A stretch of DNA of 64,000 nucleotides from Palsa-892 sp963751615. GTDB taxonomy: Bacteria; Pseudomonadota; Alphaproteobacteria; Rhizobiales; Xanthobacteraceae. A program made the translations under genes and the position numbers. Positions 1-8,086 of this stretch are shown in pieces; position 1 is the stretch's first letter, and each line of letters begins with the position of its first letter. The DNA lies in contig CAVVVG010000005.1 of the NCBI GenBank assembly GCA_963751615.1, positions 1,612,001 to 1,676,000 on the forward strand, written 5' to 3'. Below the pieces are notes generated by a model that was not told where the DNA came from, ran no database searches, and saw only the letters and a program-made list of their open reading frames with translations.

Positions 1-1
1 G

Positions 2-514
2 GCAGGTATCGAGCCCGATATTCTAGGAACTGCGAAAGGAATTGGTGGGGGCTTTCCGCTCGGCGCGTGCCTTGCGACTGAAGAAGCTGCGAAAGGTATG
101 AGGGCGGGGACGCACGGATCGACCTTCGGCGGCAATCCGCTTGCGATGGCGGTTGGAAGCGCCGTGCTCGATGTAATCCTCGCGCCGGGATTTCTGGACA
201 GAGTCCGGCAGAACGGATTGCTGATTAAGCAAAGGCTCGCGGAGTTGAAGGACAAACATCCTTCGGTCATCGCCGAGATCAGAGGCGAGGGATTATTGAT
301 CGGCCTTCAGTGCACTGTGCCGCAAGCGGATATGATCGCAGCGGCGCGCGAGGAAGGTCTTCTTACGGCAGCAGCGGGCGAAAATGTTGTGCGGCTTTTG
401 CCGCCTCTTATCATTGGCGAATCGGAGATTTCTGAAGCCGTGAGAAAGCTCGATCGCGCCTGCAGAAAAATCGAAGATTCACAGAAAGCGAATTCACGCG
501 GAGCCGCCGAATGA
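2..514 (+). CDS. argD: Acetylornithine aminotransferase, C-terminal part
   Basis: The gene enters from the left edge, so only about the last 170 residues are visible. The PLP-binding lysine sits in TAKGIGGGFPLGA at bases 29-67, followed by the STFGGNP segment typical of class III aminotransferases. The enzyme transfers an amino group between glutamate and N-acetylornithine in arginine synthesis. Its stop overlaps the argF start (ATGA at 511-514), so the two genes are translationally coupled. Related class III aminotransferases share these motifs; the argF neighbour makes ArgD the natural call. Confidence 0.93.
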   Translation, partial: AGIEPDILGTAKGIGGGFPLGACLATEEAAKGMRAGTHGSTFGGNPLAMAVGSAVLDVILAPGFLDRVRQNGLLIKQRLAELKDKHPSVIAEIRGEGLLIGLQCTVPQADMIAAAREEGLLTAAAGENVVRLLPPLIIGESEISEAVRKLDRACRKIEDSQKANSRGAAE

Positions 515-1440
515 ATCCCGCGTCTTTAAAACATTTTCTTGATCTTTCCGACATTTCCTCGAAGGAACTTCGCCGGATGATCGAGCTTGCGCGGACATTT
601 AAGAAAGGCCGCCGCTCCCCGACTTCGAAAAAGCCGCTCGAAGGACGTACGCTCGCGATGGTTTTCGATAAACCTTCGACCCGGACGAGAGTGTCGTTTT
701 ACGTTGCAATGCGCGAACTTGGCGGCAATGTGATTACGCTAACGGGCGACGAGATGCAGCTCGGCCGCGGCGAGACCATTGCAGACACAGCGCGGGTTCT
801 TTCGCGCTACGTCGATGCGATCATGATCCGTACGCTTGATCACGCAATGATCACGGAACTCGCACAATATGCGACGGTACCGGTGATCAATGGCCTCACG
901 AAGTTTTCACATCCCTGCCAGGTAATGGCTGATATATTCACATTCGAGGAGAAAAAGGGATCGATTCGCGGCCGCACGATAGCGTGGACGGGGGATGCGA
1001 ATAATGTGCTGGTCTCCTGGATTCACGCCGCCGCACGTTTCGATTTCGCGCTTCGCGTTGCAACACCGAAGCAGCACGTACCCAAACAGCCGGTCCGCGA
1101 CTGGGCGAAACTGTCGGGCGCCAGCATTCAGTTCATGAGCGATCCGGAAGACGCGGTCGCGAACGCCGATTGTGTTATCACTGACACCTGGGTCTCGATG
1201 GGTGACAAGGACGGTAAGAAGCGTCACAACATCTTCAAGCCCTATCAGGTGAACGCCTCGCTGATGAAACTTGCCAAGCGAGATGCGATCTTCATGCACT
1301 GTCTCCCGGCGCACCGCGGTGAAGAAGTCACCGACGAAGTAATCGACGGACCACAGTCGGTCGTGTTCGACGAGGCGGAAAATCGTCTGCACGCACAGAA
1401 AGGCATTCTTGCCTGGTGTCTCGACGTGGAGTCGGTGTGA
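511..1440 (+). CDS. argF: Ornithine carbamoyltransferase
   Basis: Joins carbamoyl phosphate to ornithine to give citrulline. The 309-residue protein has the usual length. The carbamoyl-phosphate motif STRTR is near residue 55, HPCQ near residue 134, and the ornithine-side HCLP motif near residue 263. It begins inside the argD stop, and the next gene, hslO, begins inside its 3' end. The order argD-argF-hslO is common in Hyphomicrobiales. Confidence 0.97.
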   Translation: MNPASLKHFLDLSDISSKELRRMIELARTFKKGRRSPTSKKPLEGRTLAMVFDKPSTRTRVSFYVAMRELGGNVITLTGDEMQLGRGETIADTARVLSRYVDAIMIRTLDHAMITELAQYATVPVINGLTKFSHPCQVMADIFTFEEKKGSIRGRTIAWTGDANNVLVSWIHAAARFDFALRVATPKQHVPKQPVRDWAKLSGASIQFMSDPEDAVANADCVITDTWVSMGDKDGKKRHNIFKPYQVNASLMKLAKRDAIFMHCLPAHRGEEVTDEVIDGPQSVVFDEAENRLHAQKGILAWCLDVESV

Positions 1441-2411
1441 TCGAGGCTGTTACCGTCCACAGGCCGCGCGAAGACTCTGAAGATGATTGCGTTCTTCCCT
1501 TCGCAGTTGAGCCGCTAGACGTGCGCGGCCGCGTGATACGCCTTGGCCCAGCGCTGGACGAATTGCTCGCGCATCACGACTATCCCAAGCTGGTTTTGCG
1601 TTTGATTGCGGAGGCGACGGCACTTGGCGTGCTGCTTTGCTCCACGCTAAAATTAACGGGCCGTTTCACGCTGCAAACGCAGACCGATGGCCCGGTCGGC
1701 ATGCTGGTGGTTGATATTGCCGCACCCGATCGCGTGCGCGCCTATGCGAGTTTTGACGAAAAACGTATTGCGGCCCTCAATGCGATTTACGATGCCGGCG
1801 CGCTCATGGGTAAAGGCTATCTCGCCATGACCATTGAACAGACGAGCGATGTCAATCGCTACCAGGGAATTGTCGCGCTCACCGGCGGAACCCTCGAGGA
1901 TGCGGCGCACCAATATTTTACGCAATCTGAGCAAATCCCGACTAAGGTGCGTCTGGCAGTCGCCGAGGAAATGCATGCCGGGAGCGTCTCGAGCTGGCGC
2001 GCGGGCGGGTTGTTGATTCAATTCTTGCCGCAGGAGCCGGCGCGCCTGATGCAAGCAGATCTTGATCCGGGCGACGCGCCGGATGGCACCCCTCGTCACG
2101 ATGTCGCGTTCGACGATGGGTGGGTTGAGGCACAGTGGCTAGTCGAAACCGTTCAGGATCACGAGCTAATCGATCCGGCGCTTTCGAGCGAACGACTTTT
2201 GTGGCGGCTATTCAACGAGCGCGGCGTGAAGGTGTTCAAACCGCAAACCATCGTTGCAGAATGCCGCTGTTCGCGCGAGCGCATTGCGGCCCTGTTGAAG
2301 AATTTCGACGAGACCGAACGCAACGAAATGGTGCAGGATGGCCGTATTGCGGTGAAATGCGAATTTTGCGGCAAAAACTACACGTTTGAGCCAAATGAAA
2401 TAGGCGTCTGA
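1416..2411 (+). CDS. hslO: Redox-regulated chaperone Hsp33
   Basis: Hsp33 is a cytoplasmic holdase switched on by oxidation of a zinc-bound cysteine cluster. The C-terminus shows that cluster: CRC near residue 284 and CEFC near residue 317. At 331 residues it is slightly longer than the E. coli protein. The start drawn is GTG at 1416, inside argF; a second in-frame GTG at 1437 overlaps the argF stop and is equally plausible. It ends convergently with, and overlaps by about 34 bases, the small gene on the other strand. Confidence 0.95.
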   Translation: MSRRGVGVIEAVTVHRPREDSEDDCVLPFAVEPLDVRGRVIRLGPALDELLAHHDYPKLVLRLIAEATALGVLLCSTLKLTGRFTLQTQTDGPVGMLVVDIAAPDRVRAYASFDEKRIAALNAIYDAGALMGKGYLAMTIEQTSDVNRYQGIVALTGGTLEDAAHQYFTQSEQIPTKVRLAVAEEMHAGSVSSWRAGGLLIQFLPQEPARLMQADLDPGDAPDGTPRHDVAFDDGWVEAQWLVETVQDHELIDPALSSERLLWRLFNERGVKVFKPQTIVAECRCSRERIAALLKNFDETERNEMVQDGRIAVKCEFCGKNYTFEPNEIGV

Positions 2412-2593
2412 GCATCGCAGGGCTCCCATCCCTTTGGTGTGACCTGCACGACCCCAGCTTTCTGATTGTCCTGCTTTCGCTCGACCACCCATCCAAGTTT
2501 ATCGTCATAATACCCGACGGAACACCATTCGTTTGTACCAACCATAAGAAGCAGCTTTTGCCCGTTCTTTGGAGCGGTATTCATCGAGAACAT
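2378..2593 (-). CDS. Small conserved protein of unknown function
   Basis: About 71 residues from ATG 2593, which has an AGGA ribosome site in front; the frame stays open up to 2716 but then runs into apaG. The protein is soluble-looking and aromatic, with a WCSVGYYDDKLGWV core and a GWEPC motif near the end. The spacing of the tryptophans recalls small DUF551-like proteins, but I cannot name a family. It follows apaG on the same strand, so it is probably co-transcribed with it. Its 3' end overlaps hslO tail to tail. Confidence 0.6.
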   Translation of the reverse strand: MFSMNTAPKNGQKLLLMVGTNEWCSVGYYDDKLGWVVERKQDNQKAGVVQVTPKGWEPCDAQTPISFGSNV

Positions 2594-2657
2594 TCTGAAA
2601 TCCTGTGGTAACGAATCAGACGACATCCATAGTGATTTCAATTCGGGCAAAAACGAG

Positions 2658-3062
2658 TCAGTGCAAAACACGCTTGCCGTGTGGACTGTCGAGTGAAAAG
2701 CCAGGAACTTCGACATCGAACTGTTCGCCGTCTTCGGTTACCATTTGAAATGTACCGATCATCATACCGGTCGCGGTCGTAAGGGGCACGCCGCTTGTAT
2801 ATTCGAAGCGCTCACCAGGTTTGATCACCGGCTGTTCGCCGACGACGCCCGGTCCGCGTACTTCCTGCAGCTTTCCAAGCGCATCGGTGATGCGCCAGTG
2901 CCGTGTTTTGAGCTGCACCGTCCTATCGCCGAGGTTGACGATCTCAATCTTGTACGCCCAGAAATAACGACTGTGCTCCACGGACGAACGGTCGGGGAGG
3001 TAACAAGGTGCGACTGTGACCTGAATGTCGTGCGTGACGGCGCGATACATGCGGGCAGTCAA
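2658..3062 (-). CDS. apaG: ApaG family protein
   Basis: A 134-residue ApaG, a single fibronectin-III-like beta-sandwich domain. The middle carries the family core YFWAYKIEI, then LKTRHWRITDA and the GPGVVGEQPVIKPGERFEYTSG region (here cited as two parts, near residues 67-90), and the PLTTATGMMIGTF stretch. ApaG has been linked to cobalt/magnesium resistance in enteric bacteria, but its molecular role is not settled. It lies 27 bases after metZ on the same strand and is probably in the same transcript. Confidence 0.95.
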   Translation of the reverse strand: MTARMYRAVTHDIQVTVAPCYLPDRSSVEHSRYFWAYKIEIVNLGDRTVQLKTRHWRITDALGKLQEVRGPGVVGEQPVIKPGERFEYTSGVPLTTATGMMIGTFQMVTEDGEQFDVEVPGFSLDSPHGKRVLH

Positions 3063-3089
3063 TCCGTTTCGGCGAGCGGACGCAAGCAG

Positions 3090-4295
3090 TCAGAGCGCCT
3101 TCAGTCCACGTGCCAGATCCTCGGCCAGATCGTCTGGATGTTCGAGCCCGACCGAGAGGCGCAGCAGTCCGTCGCTGATTCCCATCCCGGCCCGCGCCTC
3201 CGGCGTGAAGCGCTGATGCGTCGTCGTCGCCGGGTGTGTGAGCAGGCTCTTCGCGTCGCCAAGATTGTTAGAAATGCGAATCAAGCGTAACGCGTTTGCG
3301 AAACGGAAAGCGGCCGCCTTGCCACCCGGCACTTCAAAGGAAAAAATCGTCCCACCACCCGTCATCTGTTTCTGCGCGAGTTTTACCTGCGGATGGTCGT
3401 CGCGGAACGGATAGAGCACTTTCACGATTTGCTTCTGTCCACCGAGGAAATCCGCGAGCTTTGTCGCGTTCTGCTGCATCTTCTCGACACGTAGCGGTAA
3501 AGTCTCCAGTCCCTTCAGCATTACCCACGCGTTGAAGGGCGAGAGGGCGGGCCCTGTCTGGCGCAAGAATGTGTGCAGATGGTCACTTATAAATTTCTCG
3601 GACGACAGAATGATGCCGCCAAGACAGCGTCCCTGACCATCGATGTGTTTGGTTGCCGAATACACGACAAGGTCGGCGCCGAGTTTTAGTGGGCTCTGCA
3701 GCAGTGGTGTGGCGAACACGTTGTCGACCACGAGGCGCACGCCTGCATTTTTTGCAATATTTGCCACCGCCGCGATATCAATAATCTCGAGAGTCGGGTT
3801 GGTGGGACTTTCCAAAAAAAACACTTTCGTTTCCGGCCGCGCCGCTGCTATCCATGCATTCAGATCCGTCCCTTCAATCAGCGTCGAGGCAATGCTATAG
3901 CGCGGTAGCAATTCCTCGATCACGTAACGGCAGGATCCAAACAGCGCCTTAGCCGCAACCACATGATCGCCCGCCTTGAGTTGACAGAGCAGCGACGCGG
4001 TGACTGCCGCCATGCCGGTTGCCGTCGCACGCGCAGCTTCCGCGCCCTCAACCGCGCACATCCGGGCTTCAAACATGGCGACGGTCGGATTGGAAAATCG
4101 CGAGTAAATAAAGCCTGCCTCATCGCCGGCGAAACGCGCCTCGCATGCTTCTGCGCTATCGTATACGAAGCTCTGAGTCAGATAGAGCGCTTCCGCGTTC
4201 TCACCAAATTGTGAGCGCATAATTCCGGCGTGGACTAACCGGGTCTCTGGGCGCAACGCCTTGGGGTCGAGGATGGGACGGGGGATCGAGTACAT
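3090..4295 (-). CDS. metZ: O-succinylhomoserine sulfhydrylase
   Basis: A PLP enzyme of the Cys/Met metabolism family that makes homocysteine directly from O-succinylhomoserine and sulfide. The PLP lysine is in YSATKHIDGQGR near residue 214. The length of 401 residues fits MetZ. The ATG at 4295 has a strong AGGAGG seven bases upstream. A SAM-II riboswitch lies just upstream, so expression should fall when S-adenosylmethionine is plentiful. The related O-acetylhomoserine and cystathionine enzymes share the fold; the riboswitch and genus context favour MetZ. Confidence 0.94.
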   Translation of the reverse strand: MYSIPRPILDPKALRPETRLVHAGIMRSQFGENAEALYLTQSFVYDSAEACEARFAGDEAGFIYSRFSNPTVAMFEARMCAVEGAEAARATATGMAAVTASLLCQLKAGDHVVAAKALFGSCRYVIEELLPRYSIASTLIEGTDLNAWIAAARPETKVFFLESPTNPTLEIIDIAAVANIAKNAGVRLVVDNVFATPLLQSPLKLGADLVVYSATKHIDGQGRCLGGIILSSEKFISDHLHTFLRQTGPALSPFNAWVMLKGLETLPLRVEKMQQNATKLADFLGGQKQIVKVLYPFRDDHPQVKLAQKQMTGGGTIFSFEVPGGKAAAFRFANALRLIRISNNLGDAKSLLTHPATTTHQRFTPEARAGMGISDGLLRLSVGLEHPDDLAEDLARGLKAL

Positions 4296-4313
4296 GACGT
4301 GCCTCCTGAAAGC

Positions 4314-4364
4314 AAAAAACCCTCGCCGGGGGACGCCCGGCCGGGTTTCGGCATGTCCCCGGCC
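4314..4364 (-). terminator. Terminator-like hairpin between riboswitch and metZ
   Basis: On the minus strand GCCGGGGAC (4363-4355) pairs with GTCCCCGGC (4334-4326), the loop contains a second GC-rich palindrome CCCGGCCGGG, and six T residues (4319-4314) follow after GAGGG. The 5' arm begins immediately after the GCTAAA of the riboswitch. It could be the expression platform, giving premature termination when the ligand binds. This is inference from shape alone. Confidence 0.6.
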
Positions 4365-4420
4365 TTTTAGCGACTTGTTTTACGTGGCTGCAAGCCGGCC
4401 GGCTCAAATGGACCACGAGT
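4361..4420 (-). promoter_or_regulatory. SAM-II riboswitch (metA-type element)
   Basis: Read on the minus strand, this segment begins CGTGGTCCATTTGAGCCGG, passes a GGCTTGCAGCCACG stretch, and ends AAAACAAGTCGCTAAAAGG. The paired CGTGG/CCACG arms, the conserved ATTTG and the closing GTCGCTAAA are the hallmarks of the alphaproteobacterial SAM-II pseudoknot. It sits about 65 bases before the metZ start, the usual place. It should lower metZ expression when it binds S-adenosylmethionine. Confidence 0.9.
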
Positions 4421-4501
4421 TCAAGGAAGGGGATTACTCCGGGTGGGCGCTTGGCGTCAAGGCGTGTGCCCGCTAAGCCTCAGGCGCGGAGGGAAGCGGC
4501 G

Positions 4502-5629
4502 ATGGCGGTCGCGATCCGGAAAGAATTTGGCGTGACGGAAGGCATTCTGCCGGCGCAGGCAATTGTGCGCATGCACACGGATCGTATCATCACGGGACCG
4601 GCGTTTGAGCCGAGTCAGGTGCAGCCTGCGAGCCTCGACTTGCGGCTCGGCAAGCGCGCCTGGCGTGTGCGCGCAAGCTTTCTGCCGTCGATACGTGCGA
4701 GCATTGCGGAGCGGCTGCAAAATCTGTCGCTGCATCAGTTCGAGTTAGACGCCGAAGGTGAAGTATTGGAGCAAGGCTGCGTCTATCTCGTTGAACTCGA
4801 GGAAAGTTTTCGGCTACCTACCGACCTGCTCGCAACGATAAATCCCAAAAGTTCGACGGGAAGGCTCGATGTCTTTACCCGCGCAATCGGCGATCACGTG
4901 GCGGCTTTCGATTCCGTTCCTCCTGGATACGAAGGAGCACTTTATCTTGAGATCAGCCCACGCACATTCCCCATTCTCGTGCGCCGGGGCTCGAAGCTCG
5001 CACAGATCCGTTTCCGCCGCGGCGAAGCCCGACTAGATGGAAAACAGCTTGCCGCGCTTCAGGCGCGAGAGCAACTCGTCGATGCGGACGACGCGAATTT
5101 AAGTCTGGGCGCGGTCGCCGTTTCCGTCGATCTGTCTGGGAGCGGCTCATCCGGTCTTGCTGGTTTTCGCGCCAAGAAGCACACCGGTCTGATCGACGTG
5201 GACAAACGCGGCGGGTACGATGTGCTTGATTTCTGGGAGCCATTGCCTGCACGCGGAGCACGCGGTCTCGTGCTCGATCCGGATGCCTTTTATATTCTTG
5301 CTTCCAAAGAAGCGGTGCACGTGCCGCCGGATTACGCTGCCGAAATGGTGCCGTTTGATCCACTGGTCGGCGAATTCCGTGTGCATTACGCGGGCTTCTT
5401 CGATCCCGGCTTTGGTCACGCCGCGGCGGGCGGAAAAGGCGCCCGCGCGGTGTTGGAAGTGCGCTCGCGCGAAGTACCGTTTATCCTAGAGGATGGTCAA
5501 ATCGTTGGCCGTCTCGTCTACGAACGGATGACCGAACGGCCACAGATGCTCTACGGTGAATTGCCGGGATCGAACTATCAGGCCCAGGGCCTGAAGCTTT
5601 CGAAGCACTTTAAGCCGTTCCAGCCCTGA
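4502..5629 (+). CDS. dcd: dCTP deaminase, long two-domain form
   Basis: Converts dCTP to dUTP for thymidylate synthesis. Of about 375 residues, roughly double the E. coli enzyme, it has two dUTPase-fold halves. The first carries QPASLDLRLGKR, NPKSSTGRLDVF and GYEGALYLEIS with the family glutamate; the second ends in a related stretch around PFILEDGQIVGRLVYERM. This long form is common in alphaproteobacteria. ATG 4502 follows GGAGGGA at the right distance; a TTG at 4451 is in frame but has no ribosome site. It is transcribed away from metZ. Confidence 0.9.
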   Translation: MAVAIRKEFGVTEGILPAQAIVRMHTDRIITGPAFEPSQVQPASLDLRLGKRAWRVRASFLPSIRASIAERLQNLSLHQFELDAEGEVLEQGCVYLVELEESFRLPTDLLATINPKSSTGRLDVFTRAIGDHVAAFDSVPPGYEGALYLEISPRTFPILVRRGSKLAQIRFRRGEARLDGKQLAALQAREQLVDADDANLSLGAVAVSVDLSGSGSSGLAGFRAKKHTGLIDVDKRGGYDVLDFWEPLPARGARGLVLDPDAFYILASKEAVHVPPDYAAEMVPFDPLVGEFRVHYAGFFDPGFGHAAAGGKGARAVLEVRSREVPFILEDGQIVGRLVYERMTERPQMLYGELPGSNYQAQGLKLSKHFKPFQP

Positions 5630-5632
5630 AAT

Positions 5633-6889
5633 TTATTGCGGTTTCGCTTTCGTGAAGCAAGCATTCAGCCGTTGCGTAAGTTTCTCGCTGCCGCCATTCC
5701 AGCGTGCGAGCTCTTCATGCCCGATCTTCTCGATATTTTCGCGCGAATAGTTTCCGTTCAGACGCCTTTTTGTTCCACCGAGGACGAGGATTCCCAACGT
5801 TGCCTTTTCCTTTTCCAGCAGCTCGCTGTCGATATCGAGGGCATAGACATCCTGCACGTTCATGACAAATTGCGCCGTCTTTCCGAGCAAAATCTGATTG
5901 AACGCGACTGACCCTTCACCGAATTGCTCGATCGGGCCTGCGTCGCCCGCGATTCCGAATGCCACACGCTCAACGCGATCTTTCTTGAAGATTCCAATGA
6001 CGATGTCGCCGATCTCGATCTCACCGAAATTCCCACCGGGCAGGACAAAAAAAGGAACCCTAGTCGCATCGATGAATCGGTCCGGCGTGCAGCCATCGGG
6101 TCGCACGGCGCTCCCCTGTGTCAATGTGGTTGCCGCCATGAAATATCCTGGGTAACGCGATTCTGAGCCGCGCAAACAAGGATAGCCATCATTTGTGCTC
6201 GGAATGATCGCGCGCTTCATCATCGCGGTGATCTTTCGATCGCGCCAGTAAAACATGTTGTAACCGCTGGGCGCATCCGGTGCGACCGCCTTCAAATCGT
6301 GGGATTTCAACTTGCGGTCGCGGATCAGCGGCCAGATTTCCTTCCAAATATCGGAAAGGTTGGCCGCACTCTCCTTCATTTGTTTGCTCGGATCGAGCAA
6401 ATGAACACGTTGTGCTTCCTGAAAAATCCGGATGCCACTCGAATCGAAAGTATCGAGCGCACAGACGCCGTTTAACCGGAGCTTTCCGTCGGCGCTGGTT
6501 TGTCGCTCGCACACGCCTTTGCCGTACGGATCTTCGGGATGATAGGCCCGCTCGCTACCGTCTGCATCGACGGCGAGCCGCGAAATTACAGCCAACATTT
6601 GTCGCGGCACAATAGGCGAACCTTCTTTCTGCGGGTTCAACAATACAAAATACTTGTTGGGTCCCTTCTTATTGCCTTCCCGTTGCAGGAGCATTTCAAA
6701 GTTCTGCATCCGGCACATTTCGTCGTTGCCACCAGCCAAAGCTCGAAACGAGATTTTTGCCGGGCCTAACGGCGGCTGAAGCTGCGGAATAATCTTCTCG
6801 AGCAGCTCGAGTGGCGGAATATCCTGCGCCTGTGCATATGCGCAATTGCCCCAGATGATGGCGAAAAACAGGGCGCTGGCTATACGCAT
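5633..6889 (-). CDS. Exported protein of unknown function
   Basis: A 418-residue protein with a clear signal peptide (MRIASALFFAIIWGNCAYAQA, cleavage after the AYA-QA region near residue 20). The remainder is mixed alpha/beta with no membrane segment and no catalytic motif that I recognise; there are paired cysteines near residues 60, 125 and 140 that could form disulfides in the periplasm. GGGGGA precedes the ATG. It stands alone on its strand between dcd, whose 3' end lies three bases away, and tRNA-Gly. No function can be assigned from the sequence. Confidence 0.75.
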   Translation of the reverse strand: MRIASALFFAIIWGNCAYAQAQDIPPLELLEKIIPQLQPPLGPAKISFRALAGGNDEMCRMQNFEMLLQREGNKKGPNKYFVLLNPQKEGSPIVPRQMLAVISRLAVDADGSERAYHPEDPYGKGVCERQTSADGKLRLNGVCALDTFDSSGIRIFQEAQRVHLLDPSKQMKESAANLSDIWKEIWPLIRDRKLKSHDLKAVAPDAPSGYNMFYWRDRKITAMMKRAIIPSTNDGYPCLRGSESRYPGYFMAATTLTQGSAVRPDGCTPDRFIDATRVPFFVLPGGNFGEIEIGDIVIGIFKKDRVERVAFGIAGDAGPIEQFGEGSVAFNQILLGKTAQFVMNVQDVYALDIDSELLEKEKATLGILVLGGTKRRLNGNYSRENIEKIGHEELARWNGGSEKLTQRLNACFTKAKPQ

Positions 6890-6976
6890 GTTCGTCCCCC
6901 GAATCTGCCGCGATCTTAATTTTCTTTTAGGCCGATGCTATAAGTGTGGAGCGTGGAATGCTTAAAAAAACACTGC

Positions 6977-7050
6977 GCGGGCGTAGTTCAATGGCAGAAC
7001 GGCAGCTTCCCAAGCTGCATACGAGGGTTCGATTCCCTTCGCCCGCTCCA
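6977..7050 (+). tRNA. tRNA-Gly(CCC)
   Basis: A full cloverleaf can be drawn: acceptor GCGGGCG (6977-6983) pairs with CGCCCGC (7040-7046), the D arm is GTTC...GAAC, the anticodon stem GCAGC/GCTGC encloses TTCCCAA giving anticodon CCC, and the T arm contains GGTTCGATTCC. CCA is encoded at 7048-7050. It reads GGG glycine codons. Confidence 0.95.
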
Positions 7051-7148
7051 GTTTCTGCGACTAGCCCGAAAAGCGTATCTACTCCAATCAGCGCGAAGTG
7101 AACACGGCTTCGTTGACGTAGAGTGAGGTGAGGACTAGCTAAAAGCCT

Positions 7149-7313
7149 ATGGCCCCGCTCGCCCAGCAGACTGTATTTCCGCGCCGCGTGCTTTATCTGA
7201 TCGCGGGCATCGCAGGTATCGCGTTCGCGACGAGCATCTTTTTGTGGTTTAAACTCGGTAGCGCTGTCTTTTTTGAGTCGATCCGTGCCGGGTTTGCCTA
7301 TTGTTTTGGTTAA
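7149..7313 (+). CDS. Small single-pass membrane protein before SCO
   Basis: A 54-residue reading frame (MAPLAQQTVFPRRVLYLIAG at its start) with one hydrophobic helix, about residues 14-34, and a short amphipathic tail ending YCFG. Six bases separate it from the SCO gene, so the pair is surely co-transcribed. The arginines before the helix predict a cytoplasmic N-terminus. The function is unknown; its place beside SCO suggests a part in copper or cytochrome oxidase assembly, which is inference only. Confidence 0.6.
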   Translation: MAPLAQQTVFPRRVLYLIAGIAGIAFATSIFLWFKLGSAVFFESIRAGFAYCFG

Positions 7314-7319
7314 CACCGC

Positions 7320-7910
7320 ATGAGCGGAAACCAACGAGCAAAAATTCTTGCGGTGCTGTCCGCGTTTGTCGCGGGTGCGCTCACGCTCACCGCCGTGCTA
7401 TGGATCATGGTGCCGGGAAACGTGACGCAACCCTCCAATGTCGGCGGTCCATTTGAGTTGATCGATCAAAACGGTCGGACCATCACTGATCGGGATTTTA
7501 TCGGTAAGCCTTTTATCGTTTTTTTCGGTTTCACCCATTGCCCGGACATTTGCCCTACGACCCTATTTGAGTTGTCTGAAGTTCTCAACCGGCTCGGCCC
7601 CGACGCGGAAAAAACCGCGGTGCTGTTCGTCACCGTTGATCCCGAGCGAGATACACCTGCGACGCTTAAGGATTATCTCTCGTCGTTCCATCTGCGCATT
7701 TTTGGCTTAACCGGAAACGCCGAACAAATCGCCGCGATTGAAAGAGAATATCGCGTTTACGCCAAGAAAGTTCCTCTCAAGGACGGCAACTACACGATGG
7801 ACCACACGGCGGTCGTTTATCTCATGGACAAAAACGGACGTTTTCTCGCTCCTTTCAACATTAAGCGGAGCGTGGATGACGTCGCAGCCGAATTGCGGCG
7901 ACGGCTTTGA
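7320..7910 (+). CDS. SCO1/SenC family copper chaperone
   Basis: A 196-residue thioredoxin-fold protein anchored by one N-terminal helix (residues 8-30). It has the copper ligands CPDIC near residue 74 and the conserved histidine in YTMDHTAVVYLMD near residue 161, with the FFGFTHCPD and VTVDPERDTP signatures. SCO proteins deliver copper to the CuA centre of cytochrome c oxidase subunit II on the periplasmic side. It has no oxidase genes beside it here; the cox cluster in this window is 50 kb away. Confidence 0.95.
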   Translation: MSGNQRAKILAVLSAFVAGALTLTAVLWIMVPGNVTQPSNVGGPFELIDQNGRTITDRDFIGKPFIVFFGFTHCPDICPTTLFELSEVLNRLGPDAEKTAVLFVTVDPERDTPATLKDYLSSFHLRIFGLTGNAEQIAAIEREYRVYAKKVPLKDGNYTMDHTAVVYLMDKNGRFLAPFNIKRSVDDVAAELRRRL

Positions 7911-8086
7911 GTTTTTACGCGGTCAAAGAAATCTAGCGAGGCATTCGTCCTCGTCTGCGGCGCGCCGGGCCCCAAAAACACACCAATACTTAAACCCCAA
8001 CCCAGCTACAACAAATGCGTGCTCAAGCCATGTTTACAAACATCGCGCGCGCAGCGAAAGTCGCGCCGCAATATGGAATGTGACAC

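Noticed and set aside
2745..3290. 181-codon plus-strand frame opposite apaG and metZ
   Set aside because: Antisense shadow of two clearly identified genes.
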